Shown here in pieces: positions 48,533 to 58,463 of a stretch of 64,000 nt of DNA. The DNA comes from Parietaria judaica (Eukaryota > Streptophyta > Magnoliopsida > Rosales > Urticaceae). A model generated the notes under the pieces. It saw nothing but the letters and a program-made list of their open reading frames with translations. It ran no database searches and was not told the DNA's origin. Where the stretch lies: positions 25,267,746-25,331,745 of the forward strand of contig OX940872.1 in the NCBI GenBank assembly GCA_954871525.1. Direction: 5' to 3'. Each line of letters starts with the position of its first letter. Position 1 is the stretch's first letter. Position numbers and translations under genes: made by a program.

Positions 48533-49685
48533 GGGTTAATTGCGGCAAAAATACTCGACCTTTAGTCAAATTCTCTGCTGTGTATACAACCTCCGTAAAT
48601 AGCGGCAAAAGTACCCAAACTTAGCATTTGGGAGTTGACCGAGAATATCTATCTATGTGGCAGTCAGTCTTTGCCACGTGGCATGCCACACAATTATTAT
48701 TTTATTAAATATTTAAAAAAAAAATATATTTTTTAAAATATTTTTATTTTAAAAAAATATTTTTATTTTTTAAACAGAATTATTTTTTATTTTTTATTTT
48801 AATATTTTTCTTTCCAATAATAACAAATAATGAATATTTAAATCTAAATATTCATTAATGGTTATAATTTTATTTTAAAAAAAGTGAGTAGAACGAAGTA
48901 ATTTTCACCGCTCCGGTTCACTTGAACTCTCTTTCCGTTCCGGTTCACGCGTCGAATGAAATTGTTTAATATGTTTAATAATAATAACTAATAAACACAT
49001 ACATAATGTTTAAAAAGTCAAGACATGATTAAATACACACCACTTATTCAAAAACAAAAATTAGTAGTCATATTTATATTTAATGAAAAAATATTTTTAT
49101 TTGTTTGCATGATATTTTGTTGTGTTTGCATTTTAGAATAATAATAATTTTTAATATGTTTTTTTATTTATATATATTCTTTTTTTTAAAAAAATTATCG
49201 TTAAATAATCATATGATTATTATTGGTTATTATTATTACATATTAAGCGATTTTATTTCATCTGTGAACCGGATCGGAGGCGGAGCTTGAGTGAACCGTG
49301 AACGGGGATTTTTTCTTTATTTATTTCGTTTGATCCACTTTTCTAAAATGAATAATTATATTTAAATATTCATTATTAGTTTTTATGGAAATATAATTTT
49401 ATTTTTTAAAAAAATAAAAAGTTTTTTTAATACTTTTTTTAAATAAATAAGAAATATATATTTTTTTAAAATCTTTTATTTAAAAAATTATTTAATAAAA
49501 TAATAATTACGTGGCATGCCACATGGCAGCCAAGTGCCACGTGGCAAAGGCTGAATGCCACATAGATAAATTTTCTCGGTCAACTCCCAAATGCTAAGTT
49601 TGGGTACTTTTGCCGCCATTTACGGAGGTTGTATACACAGTAGAGAATTTGACCAAAGGTTGGGTATTTTTGCCGCAATTAACCC
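48533..49685. mobile_element. Mutator-like foldback MITE with long inverted termini
   Basis: Termini GGGTTAATTGCGGCAAAAATA and its inverse end exactly at 48533 and 49685, flanked by a perfect 9-bp target duplication TATATAATA (48524-48532 and 49686-49694). The inverted arms run at least 160 bp with few mismatches and include GAGTTGACCGAGAA and a TTTGCCACGTGGCA G-box word. Complementary words (CCGGTTCAC and GTGAACCGG) near the middle suggest almost the whole element can fold back. Nine-base duplications and long inverted termini are Mutator features. There is no transposase. Confidence 0.85.
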
Positions 49686-49694
49686 TATATAATA

Positions 49695-49944
49695 TTAGCG
49701 TTATTTGGAATTTAACTGAACGTTTGTAAATTCTCACCTCTATTAATGATCTAGGACAAGAGCTGATGCACATGTAATATTTTTAAGAATTATTAATTAT
49801 ACGAAATTGATTGCGAAATAATTATTTCTGAAACTTTAATTTTTATTCAAAAATTAATAAATTTTAAAGGGCCCAAATCGAGACTAGAAGAAATTCACAG
49901 TTTTTGTGAGCCAACGACGACTTTGCTTGATAGATAAATAGATA
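49695..49944. other. Short spacer between two insertions
   Basis: About 250 bp of AT-rich sequence between the Mutator-like element and the Cassandra solo LTR. No feature seen. Confidence 0.5.
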
Positions 49945-49949
49945 GTAAT

Positions 49950-50350
49950 TGTAACGCCCCGGCTGCTCAATCGAACCGACGACTGTTCCCACTAGCCAAC
50001 ACAAGTCTTTTCAGCGTGCTTTGTCTTCACTCGCACGCTTCTCGAGAAACTTCCTAGGAGGTCACCCATCCCAGGATTGCTCCAAAGCCAAGCACGCTTA
50101 ACTTTGGAGTTCCTATGAACGGGCTACCGAAAAGAAGATGCATCTTGTTGACATAGGTAGTACCAATCAATTCATTTAAGCCTCTTCGACCATAGAGTCC
50201 CATACCTGTATGATCTCCGATAACTGTGCAGTCCCACACCTGCACAGTCTCGGGAACGTCCCATCAACACATCCCCTTGCCCAGGCGATGTGGGACTGCA
50301 CAGCTTACCCGGTCTCGCCCTTGTGGCTCACGGGATTAGTGACTGTCACA
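49950..50350 (-). mobile_element. Cassandra TRIM solo LTR with intact target duplication
   Basis: Read on the minus strand, the 401-bp unit begins TGTGACAGTCACTAATCCC and ends CCGGGGCGTTACA. GTAAT target duplications flank it at 49945-49949 and 50351-50355. A 5S rRNA-derived A-box to C-box segment lies at 50055-50112. There is one LTR and no internal region, so this arose by LTR-LTR recombination. It is better preserved than the plus-strand copy at 13125-13524. Confidence 0.92.
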
Positions 50351-50355
50351 GTAAT

Positions 50356-50803
50356 AAAGGGTTATTCGTGCAATTTATACTAAAAGTGTTTGAAAAACTA
50401 ACGTTCAATATTCATTCTTTGTTTTAGCCGGACAAAATACTCATGTTTTTCTCTCACCTTACAAATACCTTTTTTATTGGAGTTGTTTTATACTTGTCTA
50501 AGAGAAATGTATTGATATTTGTTCAGATAAAACAAAAAATAAATATTTAACGTTAGTATTTTTGCCGCTAATATCTCTTGTAATAAATGCTTGATATAAA
50601 CGAGGTGAAAAAACAAAGAATTAGCGTTGGTTTTTTTTTTCTTTGTTTCTCTGGCTACTACATAAAATGACGTTTTTTGTATTTTTTTTTTTGTAAACGT
50701 AACTTTTCATTAAAATTCTAAGTTGAAGGAGTAAGTAGTATAGTTTCAATGTTTTACAAGGGAAGCCTTGCAATCTTTTGTCACGTTCTTAACAGAGATT
50801 AGA
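50356..50803. other. Spacer
   Basis: AT-rich sequence with T-runs near 50631 and 50680. No gene; a TATTTTTGCCGC word at about 50562 echoes the Mutator-like terminus. Confidence 0.45.
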
Positions 50804-50811
50804 AATGTAAT

Positions 50812-51094
50812 CAGTGGCGGAGCTACATGTGCACCAGTGATTGCATGTGCATACGCTCACTTCAAACCGAAAAATAATATTCAGGATTTAATTCAAGTTT
50901 TCCCATTCCCTCTCCCTCTTGACTCACTGAATCTATTTTACTATCCTTTGGAAAACAAATAATATTATCAATTTATATGTCTTATAGTCGCTTTAATATA
51001 CTTGTTTATGATTTTGTTTATTTACGTATTTAAAAAAAATCAATTGAAATATACTCTGTGCTTTGCCTGAAATGAAAGTCTGGCTACGCCACTG
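50812..51094. mobile_element. hAT MITE with perfect 8-bp target duplication
   Basis: A 283-bp element. The left terminus is CAGTGGCGGAGCTAC; the right terminus, inverted, is CAGTGGCGTAGCCAGAC. AATGTAAT occurs directly outside each end (50804-50811 and 51095-51102). An 8-bp duplication and CAGTGGCGGAG ends are diagnostic for the hAT superfamily. Non-coding. Confidence 0.9.
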
Positions 51095-51123
51095 AATGTA
51101 ATAATCGATGAGAAAGTGAGATA

Positions 51124-51927
51124 GGGCTGGCCCTGAGGATCGGGAGGCCTTTCGTAAAATCTAATTTTGAACCCGACTAATAAAATTATGAATTGATAAT
51201 TTATTTTTTAAGTTAATTTATTGGGTGTTTTTTACATCCCCGAGCCAAACCGTACCTTTTTAGCCCCTAAGATCAGATTTTTGGGCCCTCGGATGTAGGT
51301 TTGAATACAAAAAAGGGCATAAGTCGCTGCCTCAATATTGGCCTTAATTCCACAAGGCCGGTAGTGAGCGTTTTGAGTATCAAAACAGAAATGCTCCGAT
51401 AAAAATGATGTCAACTAGAGAAACAAATATATTTTTTTATTCAGCTATATAAAGCCAATTATAACCTCTAATATGCACGTGCCGTGCGGATCCAGAAAAC
51501 AAGTTCCTAACGCCGTAAAATATTGTGAGAGGGACGGGCCGGACGGCCATCTTTGGGTATAACACCATTTTGATATTTTTTTTTTACAGCAAAAAATACT
51601 CCGGTGGAGCTATTAAAATCACACTATTTTAGTGTGATGCAATAGTGTCACACTAAATTTGGTGTGAACTATGAAATAATCTTTACAGTACACTATGGCA
51701 GTTATAGTTGATAAAAGTTAATTGCAAAATTATTATTTTTATATCAGTTAATTGTGGTGATTCTTTTGAAAAAAAAAAACAATGTAAAATTTTAAAGATC
51801 ATGGTATAGTTACATAATGTATTGGAAAAAATAAAAATACTAAAAGAATTAAAGAATGGGTCTCATACTCTTACACTTTTTAGTCCAATGAATCAATCCT
51901 AAACCCTTATGTCAGGAACTAAGATAA

Positions 51928-51958
<31 letters not shown>

Positions 51959-52205
51959 AATATTAAAATAATGTACCGTAGACCCTACTACTTAATAGTC
52001 TGTCAGTGTAAAGTGTAATAGACCAAATGCCTTTCCGTCTTCTTCTCCATATTACACTCAATGAAGCTTCCCTTCAATGTGGTGTCCGACCTTCGTTTTT
52101 TTAATATAAAAAAAACCCTTCCAGCCATCTGCAATTTTGGGGCCCCTCGGAATCGGGGGCACTATGCCGTCGCCTTGCTCGCCTAGCTCCAAGACCGGCA
52201 TCATA
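51124..52205. mobile_element. Possible second hAT-like element
   Basis: The left end, AGGGCTGGCCCTGAGG, and the right end, inverted as ATGCCGGTCTTGGAG, resemble the GGGCCGGCCCTG termini of a common plant hAT-like family. The GGGGCCCCTCGG region near 52139 is also typical of that family. The interior includes an (AAAT)n microsatellite at 51927-51959 and a CACACTATTTTAGTGTG inverted repeat near 51618. The end match is imperfect and no target duplication was found. Confidence 0.35.
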
Positions 52206-52621
52206 TCAATATATATATGTTACCCCATTGCCAAAAATATATGATTATATATGTCGTATATCATGAGTAATTAAACTACCATGCGTCATCTTTGCAATTA
52301 ATGCTTAAAATAAATATGCGTAGAAAAGAAATGAATGATTTTGTCATGTTCTTCTTAATTAGTTACGTACGTTAATTTATATTGTCATCATATACATTAG
52401 AAATATTTATTTTATCATAGTGATAAAAAAAAAAAGAGAAACAATAAGCTTAAGGGTTATGAGTCTAAAAAAATGCTGTTACACTATAATTTACAACTCA
52501 ACATAGTACTTTTTTATTATTATTAATGAGCGTTTTTTATTTTTTTGTATCGTTGGAGTTTTAACATTGAACCCCAAATATGCATAGAATGCATAACTAT
52601 ATAACCAACAAATACATATAA
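52206..52621. other. 3' flank of SPH3
   Basis: AT-rich spacer. TTTTGTCATGTTCTTCTTAA near 52339 matches words in other SPH spacers, marking it as part of the ancestral repeat unit. Confidence 0.5.
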
Positions 52622-53062
52622 CTACCACGGGTAAGCATTAATCCACGTAGAATAGTCGTCGCTAAAGTACATCCCGTTGTCTTTGACTCTCCAAAAGCAC
52701 GCTTTCATGGGCCAGCAGCGATATTCGTCCCTAGCGGCCTTGAACGCGTCGAATGACCTCTCCTTGACCCCTTCCCACCGCACAAAGCAGAAATAAAGCG
52801 TCGTCCTCCACACGTTGATCTTCGTTTCCCACCAGAACTCTTGTCCCCGCGATAGATGCCACACGCCTTTGTCGCTAGTGCCGGATTTGCAGTGCACGAG
52901 AAGCTTCGAGTTTGGATCCGACAAATCGTGGATTATTTCGATGCGGTAGTGTATGAAGAGCTTGTTGACCGTGTCGTTGCTGCAGGCAACTCTCGGCCAT
53001 GTCCCTAGCAAAGAGAGCACGAGCGAGAGCTTCACTATAAGGCTTAGGACAATATTGGTCAT
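52622..53062 (-). CDS. S-protein homologue 3
   Basis: A single exon of 146 residues from the ATG at 53062, chosen because it begins the signal peptide (IVLSLIVKLSLVLSLLGTW) and aligns with its paralogues; an in-frame ATG 12 codons upstream sits too close to the TATA-like motif. Cysteines at 58, 92, 116 and 122 match the family. Core motifs are LLVHCKSGTSDKGV, YFCFVRWEGVKERSF, CWPMKACFWRVKDNGMYF and the YPW end. The terminal sequon seen in SPH2, SPH4, SPH6 and SPH7 is absent here (DDYSTW). It is the sister of SPH2, separated from it by 4.2 kb rich in insertions. Confidence 0.92.
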   Translation of the reverse strand: MTNIVLSLIVKLSLVLSLLGTWPRVACSNDTVNKLFIHYRIEIIHDLSDPNSKLLVHCKSGTSDKGVWHLSRGQEFWWETKINVWRTTLYFCFVRWEGVKERSFDAFKAARDEYRCWPMKACFWRVKDNGMYFSDDYSTWINAYPW

Positions 53063-53107
53063 CTTTTGAGAAGAGTTTTTTTGGTGAAAGGTACACACTG
53101 AAGATAC

Positions 53108-53119
53108 TTATATAGTGAT
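53108..53119 (-). promoter_or_regulatory. SPH3 TATA-type core element
   Basis: TTATATAGTGAT on the plus strand reads as ATCACTATATAA on the coding strand, about 50 bp upstream of the ATG. The same word, with small changes, precedes SPH4, SPH5 and SPH6, and a reduced form precedes SPH2. Confidence 0.6.
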
Positions 53120-55141
53120 AGATCGAAGGAATATGGAGAGAGATGCTGAATTAATGTGCGTTGACTAGGCTTTTAACATTTATTGTTATGACCAATGGTA
53201 GTATTTATGAGCATGCCCTAAATTGTGTATATATTTATTATTAGTTATAATGGTGGCAAATGTACCAACACTCTTTGAAATTTGGGTGGCATGAACCGAA
53301 GCTCTTATTTTGTGTTGATTATGTACCCAAAGACTCAAATTTTGTGTTAACCAGTAGCCCCGTTACAGCAACAATTGTTGTTAAACATTATATATGGTAA
53401 ACATGTATGGATAAGATCAGTTGGCCATTGACGTCCATCAACACCATCTATGTTCGTCGAGGGACAATGTCGTCTTCGTTCGTCGAGGTTGGCGATGTCT
53501 CCGTTCGCCCAAGGGTTGCTTGATTTTAATGAGCATGAGTGTTTTGAGTTAGGATATGTGGATCAGTTTCATTTTTCAACGTTATTGGAGGGAGTATTTA
53601 CACAAGTTTTTGGGGAAAACATGTTAAATCTCAAATCTAAATGTGTACTATATATGTATAACGTCGCTGATGTGGTTGGAATAGAGACCATACCCGATAC
53701 AGATTTTGAGCCTTAGAGTAGTTAATCCACACGGTTGTGTGAATTTGAGATTACACGGTCTAAATTTCAAAAACTTGAATACATTTTTCACCGTTATCCC
53801 TTATATAGATTGGTTGACGCCGGCATTGCCCATATGTTGGCAGGCAGTGAGTTGCCCGTGCCCGTGCTCAACAACAAGCGGTTGGTTTTCTCGCTTATCT
53901 ATGATGGAGCACGCGCATCAACGAGTGACGAAGCCTCAGAGTTGTGTTGACGTCTCAAGTATCTCCTTGCCTCTTAAACGGGTAAGACTGTTGCCACTGA
54001 GACAAGCGCATAAACCCTGTGAGGATTGCAAGCAAGGCCGTGGCCGAAGAAGCGTATAGTTGTTGATAAAAAAAATCCTTGATTAATCACGGAAGCCGTA
54101 ACATGGTGGCTCAAAGAAGACATGCAAACGGCGGCGGAAAACACGCTTGACAATTAACATGAAAGTCGTACTTCAAGCGTTAAACAGAATGCCAATAATA
54201 CTTTGAGCCTAGCAACACAAAAATGTATCATTTTATTCATCATTTCAATTGATTGATTTATTCTTCTAATTTTTGTTTAATTACCATCGACATTAGTCAA
54301 ATATAGCATTTATATTCGATGTTCGTTATAGTCCGAAATGCTTCTCCCTTTTTAATTCCATCGTGTCACCATATGTAGTTAAATTTGTGAAACTTTATGA
54401 ATATAATAATTAAAAAAGAATACAATATTTGAAAAATGTTAAATTGAATGTTAATTTGAAATTAATGCTTGAAATTTACAAAAGTGGAAACTAAACAAAT
54501 GCTTTGATTATTTTCTTTAACTATCAATAGCGTAAGTTAAGTGATGTAAATGTATTTAACTACGTTATTTTATCGTCAATAATTAATTAGACAAATTATA
54601 TTTTTCGATATAAGGAGGTGTTCCTAAAATAATGTCGATCAAAGAGCATATCCTTCTTCTTCTTATTCTTTTTTTTAATCTCTTTAGGATTATATTCATA
54701 AGATTCCCCTATTATATTCATAAAACATTAATATTTTGCCCCATTAATATTTAATATTAATATTCTGTTAGGATATATTTAGGCGTATAACGAGCCAGCG
54801 TTAATTAACGCAGCAGAGGATCGGGAAATTGTGACCGAACAAAGACACGAAAGCACAAAACAAAACAAAAAAGCATCCAAAATACACTAAAAAACGTTTC
54901 TAGGCCTCGACCGGAAGTCGAAATGGTCAACGTTATGGCCCGTCAAGATTAACAAATGCTTGCTCGTGTATTTGAACCTCATCAGTCATCACTAATAAAG
55001 TTTGGAAATTCCTTCTTAATGTTATTAGTAATCAGTAGCTAAACACATATATAGATTACCCTTTTTGATCCCGACTAAGAATTGGAACCTTCGAAAGAAA
55101 CTGACTACAATAATACTTAATAATCAGTAGCTAATAGCTAG
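53120..55141. other. Spacer between SPH3 and SPH4 with uncertain open frames
   Basis: The first 80 bp include a TGCGTTGACTAGG...TTTATTGTTATGACCAATGGTAG block shared with other SPH upstream regions. Between 53250 and 54060 base composition is less AT-rich, and two plus-strand open frames (53450-53716 and 53735-53950) occur. They have no domain I recognise and are not joined by obvious splice sites; this may be inserted repeat or gene debris. The remainder is AT-rich. Confidence 0.4.
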
Positions 55142-55585
55142 CTACCATGGATAATTATTAAACCATGTAAAATTATCATCGCTAAAGTAGATTCCGTCCT
55201 CCTTTACCTTCCAAAAGCACGCGCTCTTGTCGCCGCAGGCAGCTTCGTCTCTTTCTGCCTTAAACGCCTCGAAGTACTGCTCCTTCACTCCTTCCCATCT
55301 CAGGAAGCAGAAATAGAGCGTTGTCCTCCGGAAGTTGATCGTCGTTCCCCACGTGTACTCTTCCCCCGGAGCCAACACCCGGATCCCTTTGTCGCTATCG
55401 CCGGACTTGCAATGAATAAGAAGCTTCGAGCTCCCATCGGTCAATGCGTCAGTTATGTGAATGTGGTACTTCACCAAGATCCAATTGGTGTCGTCGCAAG
55501 CTACTCTCGGCAATGCCACGAGCAAGGAGAGCACGAGCGGAAGTCTGAGGCATAGGGCTAGGGTATTACCACCGGTGACATGCAT
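55142..55585 (-). CDS. S-protein homologue 4
   Basis: A single exon of 147 residues. A signal peptide covers residues 1-29 (LRLPLVLSLLVALPRVA). Cysteines at 59, 93, 117 and 123 give the two-disulfide pattern; motifs are LLIHCKSGDSDKGIRVL, YFCFLRWEGVKEQYF, CGDKSACFWKVKEDGIYF and a sequon at Asn138 before WFNNYPW. It is the sister of SPH5, sharing GIRVLAPGEEYTWGT. It is intact while its sister is broken, so it may be the only active member of the pair. Confidence 0.92.
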   Translation of the reverse strand: MHVTGGNTLALCLRLPLVLSLLVALPRVACDDTNWILVKYHIHITDALTDGSSKLLIHCKSGDSDKGIRVLAPGEEYTWGTTINFRRTTLYFCFLRWEGVKEQYFEAFKAERDEAACGDKSACFWKVKEDGIYFSDDNFTWFNNYPW

Positions 55586-55641
55586 TTTTTGTTTTGTGAA
55601 AGTGAAGTAGGGTTTTACATTTCAGTGCACGGTACATGTTA

Positions 55642-55654
55642 TATATATAGTGAT
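55642..55654 (-). promoter_or_regulatory. SPH4 TATA-type core element
   Basis: TATATATAGTGAT on the plus strand, about 60 bp upstream of the SPH4 ATG; a member of the array-wide core motif. Confidence 0.6.
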
Positions 55655-56634
55655 GAATATGTGACGTAGCATGAACTCACCATAAATTAGGTGATTATGG
55701 ATTTATGGGAGAATATTGTGGAAAATTATGATGTTTTTCATTGTTTTCATTTTTTCTTTATATATTTGTTATTGTCAAACGTCAGTTAGGATAGTTAATA
55801 TTTGAATTGTTATTATAATTAGTTTAAAATTAGCTAGTGTTTGCCAAAACAAAAGTGCGAAAATCCCAATATTTTCTCTCGGTTCAATTGGCGGGCTTTG
55901 TTATCGAGACTCATCAAAAAACTAAACGCGGTGTACTTTTAGTTATGTTTTAACGACAAATCTATGTCCGTTTTTATTTTATATGCTTTATGATTATATT
56001 TTTTTAAATATAATGATCAAATAATGGTGGTATTATGATTATCTATATGCATGCTGTAAAATGTGCTTGCAATAAATAGAGATTCTCTTCTATATATATC
56101 GTTGTGTTCATGCATATACTTTATTTATTGATCAAGCTTTAAACGGAATGCAAATAGTGCTTTGAACCTACATACAAAAATTGTAATTTTTAACCATCCT
56201 TCATATTATAATTTAGAGGTAATTTATTTTGCTAGTTATCAGTTTTATTAGCATTTATATTAATCAATTAAGAGCTTGCCAACTGTGATATTATTTATAT
56301 ATATAATATATAATTCATGAATATCGTCAAATTCAAGTAGTTTTGCAGTAATTGATTAAAAAAATATTGTGCCCATATTTTTGAAATTATAGGTTTCGCT
56401 TTCTTTTTCTTCAGAATTGGAGTTCCGGATTGAATACTTTTAAAAAATATCGATTCCGTTTTTTCGTCTTCTTTTGGCACTCTTAAATTCATTCAACCGA
56501 ATCAACCGAAACTAAAAATCAATAACCATTGATTTATTCAAATTCAAATTCATATAGTAGAATTACACCTTTTTCGTCCCGAAAAGAATTGAAACATTTG
56601 AATGAAAGGGACATACAATAATTTTAATATATAT
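55655..56634. other. Spacer between SPH4 and SPH5
   Basis: AT-rich. No gene; the small minus-strand open frame at 56295-56492 has no recognisable content. Confidence 0.5.
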
Positions 56635-57081
56635 CTACCATGGATAAGTATTATTCCATACTATATCGTTATGGCTAAAGTAGATTCCATTGTCTTTGAC
56701 CTTCCAAAAGCAAGCGCTCTTGTCGCCGCAGTTAACCTCGTCTCTTTTCGCCTTGAACGCTTAGAAGTACCTCTCCTTCACTCCTTCCCATCTGACGAAG
56801 CAGAAGTAGAGCGTCGTCTTGGGCATGTTGATCATCGTTCCCCATGTGTACTCCTCTCCCGGTGCCAGCACCCGGATGCCTTTGTCGCTGTCGCCGGACT
56901 TGCAGTGCACGAGAAGCTTCGAGTTCGGATCCTTCAGCGTGTCTCTTATGTGGATCTGGTACTTCACCAAGATCCCATTGGCGTTGTCGCAAGCCACTCC
57001 CGGCCAGCTGGTCGCGAGCAAGGAGAGCACGAGCGGAAGTACGAGGCCGAGGGCTAGGGTTTTACCACCGGTGACAAGCAT
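56635..57081 (-). pseudogene. S-protein homologue 5, interrupted by a nonsense codon
   Basis: The frame runs from the ATG at 57081 through a signal peptide (LVLPLVLSLLATSWPGVA), VHCKSGDSDKGIRVLAPGE and YFCFVRWEGVKERYF. It then meets TAA at 56761-56763, codon 107. The same frame continues after the stop with AFKAKRDE, CGDKSACFWKVKDNGIYF and the usual YPW end, stopping at 56635. A single base change would account for the stop, since the sister SPH4 has a glutamate codon there. Everything else is intact, so the loss is recent. A truncated protein would lack the third and fourth family cysteines. Confidence 0.9.
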
Positions 57082-57145
57082 GGTTTCTTGGTGAAAGTAG
57101 TGAGAGGGCTTTCTTTGATTGATCTCAGTACTACCGTACCTGTTA

Positions 57146-57157
57146 TTATATAATGAT
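57146..57157 (-). promoter_or_regulatory. SPH5 TATA-type core element
   Basis: TTATATAATGAT on the plus strand, about 65-75 bp upstream of the SPH5 ATG, with one substitution relative to the SPH3 copy. Confidence 0.5.
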
Positions 57158-57968
57158 GATTGAGAGAATATGGAAGAAGGTTTTTGGATTTTTGCTATTA
57201 ATGTTCGTTGACTATAGTTTAAATGTAATGTTGTATTCAATGGTTGTATAAATGTGAGAGTATATTATATACAACAAAAAAATGGTGTGTTTAACGTGAA
57301 TTTAAACGGTGCATATGAACCTGTCTTAGAGTAATTAGCTGTAAATAATTGAGTAATTTGCAATAAATTCTTGAAATTAACAGGCACTGAAAAGAAATGA
57401 ATGCGTAGACTTTCTTTTTCTTTCGATGACTATATAGTCATATAATGCAATGAAGGTGTATGCAAACGTAAATTCTCATTTAAATCTCGAAATTTTAGTG
57501 GAAAATTCAATGTTTTAGCGGAGGCTATTCAAATATTTTATCATGTTAATCGAAATTTACCAACGATATATAGATATGTATATATGCACTCGCGCGCCAA
57601 GACTAGTAAATTTTAAAATTTAATTCGTGACCCGCTTTTGACATGAAAGTATTTTTTAGCCTCTAATTATAATATTTGACCAAAAAAAATCATAGCTCTT
57701 AGGAAAAAAAATTACATCAAGCTTATATAATTTCTCCAAAACCCGTCTTGAACGGAATTTCTGAAACATTGTTTGAAACTTTGTATAATCGCCCTTTTCC
57801 ATTGGAACTAATATATCAAAAAAAAAAAAAAAACGTTCGATAACAATTCAAATTAAGATTGTAGAGTAGCTTAATTAGTACTTCTTTTTTCCCAATACTG
57901 AATTACAATATTTGAGAAAATAGACATACAATGACTTATATAACTAGTAATAAGCTACACAGATTTAG
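57158..57968. other. Spacer between SPH5 and SPH6
   Basis: AT-rich. TTCGTTGACTATAGTTTAA near 57204 is the TTGAC block of SPH5. TTTAGTGGAAAATTCAATGTTTTA near 57494 recurs at about 59544 in the next spacer, showing that the duplicated unit includes the spacer. Confidence 0.55.
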
Positions 57969-58409
57969 CTACCACGGATAAGCATTAAACCAAGTAGCAT
58001 TGTTACCACTGAAGAAGATTCCAACGTCTTTAACCCTCCAAAAACAAGCCCGCTTGGGCCCGCAGCGATCTTCGTCTCTCGTGGCCTTGAACGCAATGAA
58101 CGTCATCTCCTTCACTCCTTCCCATCGGACGAAGCAGTAGTAGAGCGTCGTCCTAATAAGGTTGATCCTCGTTCCCCATTCGTACTCTCCCCCCGGTGGC
58201 AGCTCCCGAACGCCTTTGTCGCTGTCGCCCGACTTGCAGTGCACGAGCAATTTCGAGTTCTGATCGGGCAGCGCATCCTTTATGTGGATTTGGTACTTTA
58301 TGAAGACCTGGTTGTCGTTGCAAGCCGCTCTTGGCCACGTCCCGAGCATGGAAAGCGTGAGTGAGAGATTCACTACGAGCCCTAGGGTTTTGCCGGCAGT
58401 GACGTGCAT
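57969..58409 (-). CDS. S-protein homologue 6
   Basis: A single exon of 146 residues. A signal peptide covers residues 1-29 (LVVNLSLTLSMLGTWPRAA). Cysteines at 58, 92, 116 and 122 follow the family layout, with LLVHCKSGDSDKGVREL, YYCFVRWEGVKEMTF, CGPKRACFWRVKDVGIFF and a sequon at Asn137 before WFNAYPW. By eye it is about 85 percent identical to SPH7 (22 differences in 146), the closest pair in the array. Similarity continues into both flanks. Confidence 0.93.
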   Translation of the reverse strand: MHVTAGKTLGLVVNLSLTLSMLGTWPRAACNDNQVFIKYQIHIKDALPDQNSKLLVHCKSGDSDKGVRELPPGGEYEWGTRINLIRTTLYYCFVRWEGVKEMTFIAFKATRDEDRCGPKRACFWRVKDVGIFFSGNNATWFNAYPW

Positions 58410-58450
58410 GGTTTTCTGGCGAAGGGTTTGCCTGGTATTGCTTCCTATAC

Positions 58451-58463
58451 TTTATATAGCTGA
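58451..58463 (-). promoter_or_regulatory. SPH6 TATA-type core element
   Basis: TTTATATAGCTGA on the plus strand, 42-54 bp upstream of the SPH6 ATG. It reads as TATATAAA on the coding strand, a good TATA box. Confidence 0.6.

Noticed and set aside
56761..57081. SPH5 as a short functional protein of 106 residues
   Set aside because: The frame continues intact after the stop with all the conserved C-terminal motifs, and the truncated form would lose the third and fourth cysteines. A nonsense-mutated pseudogene fits better.
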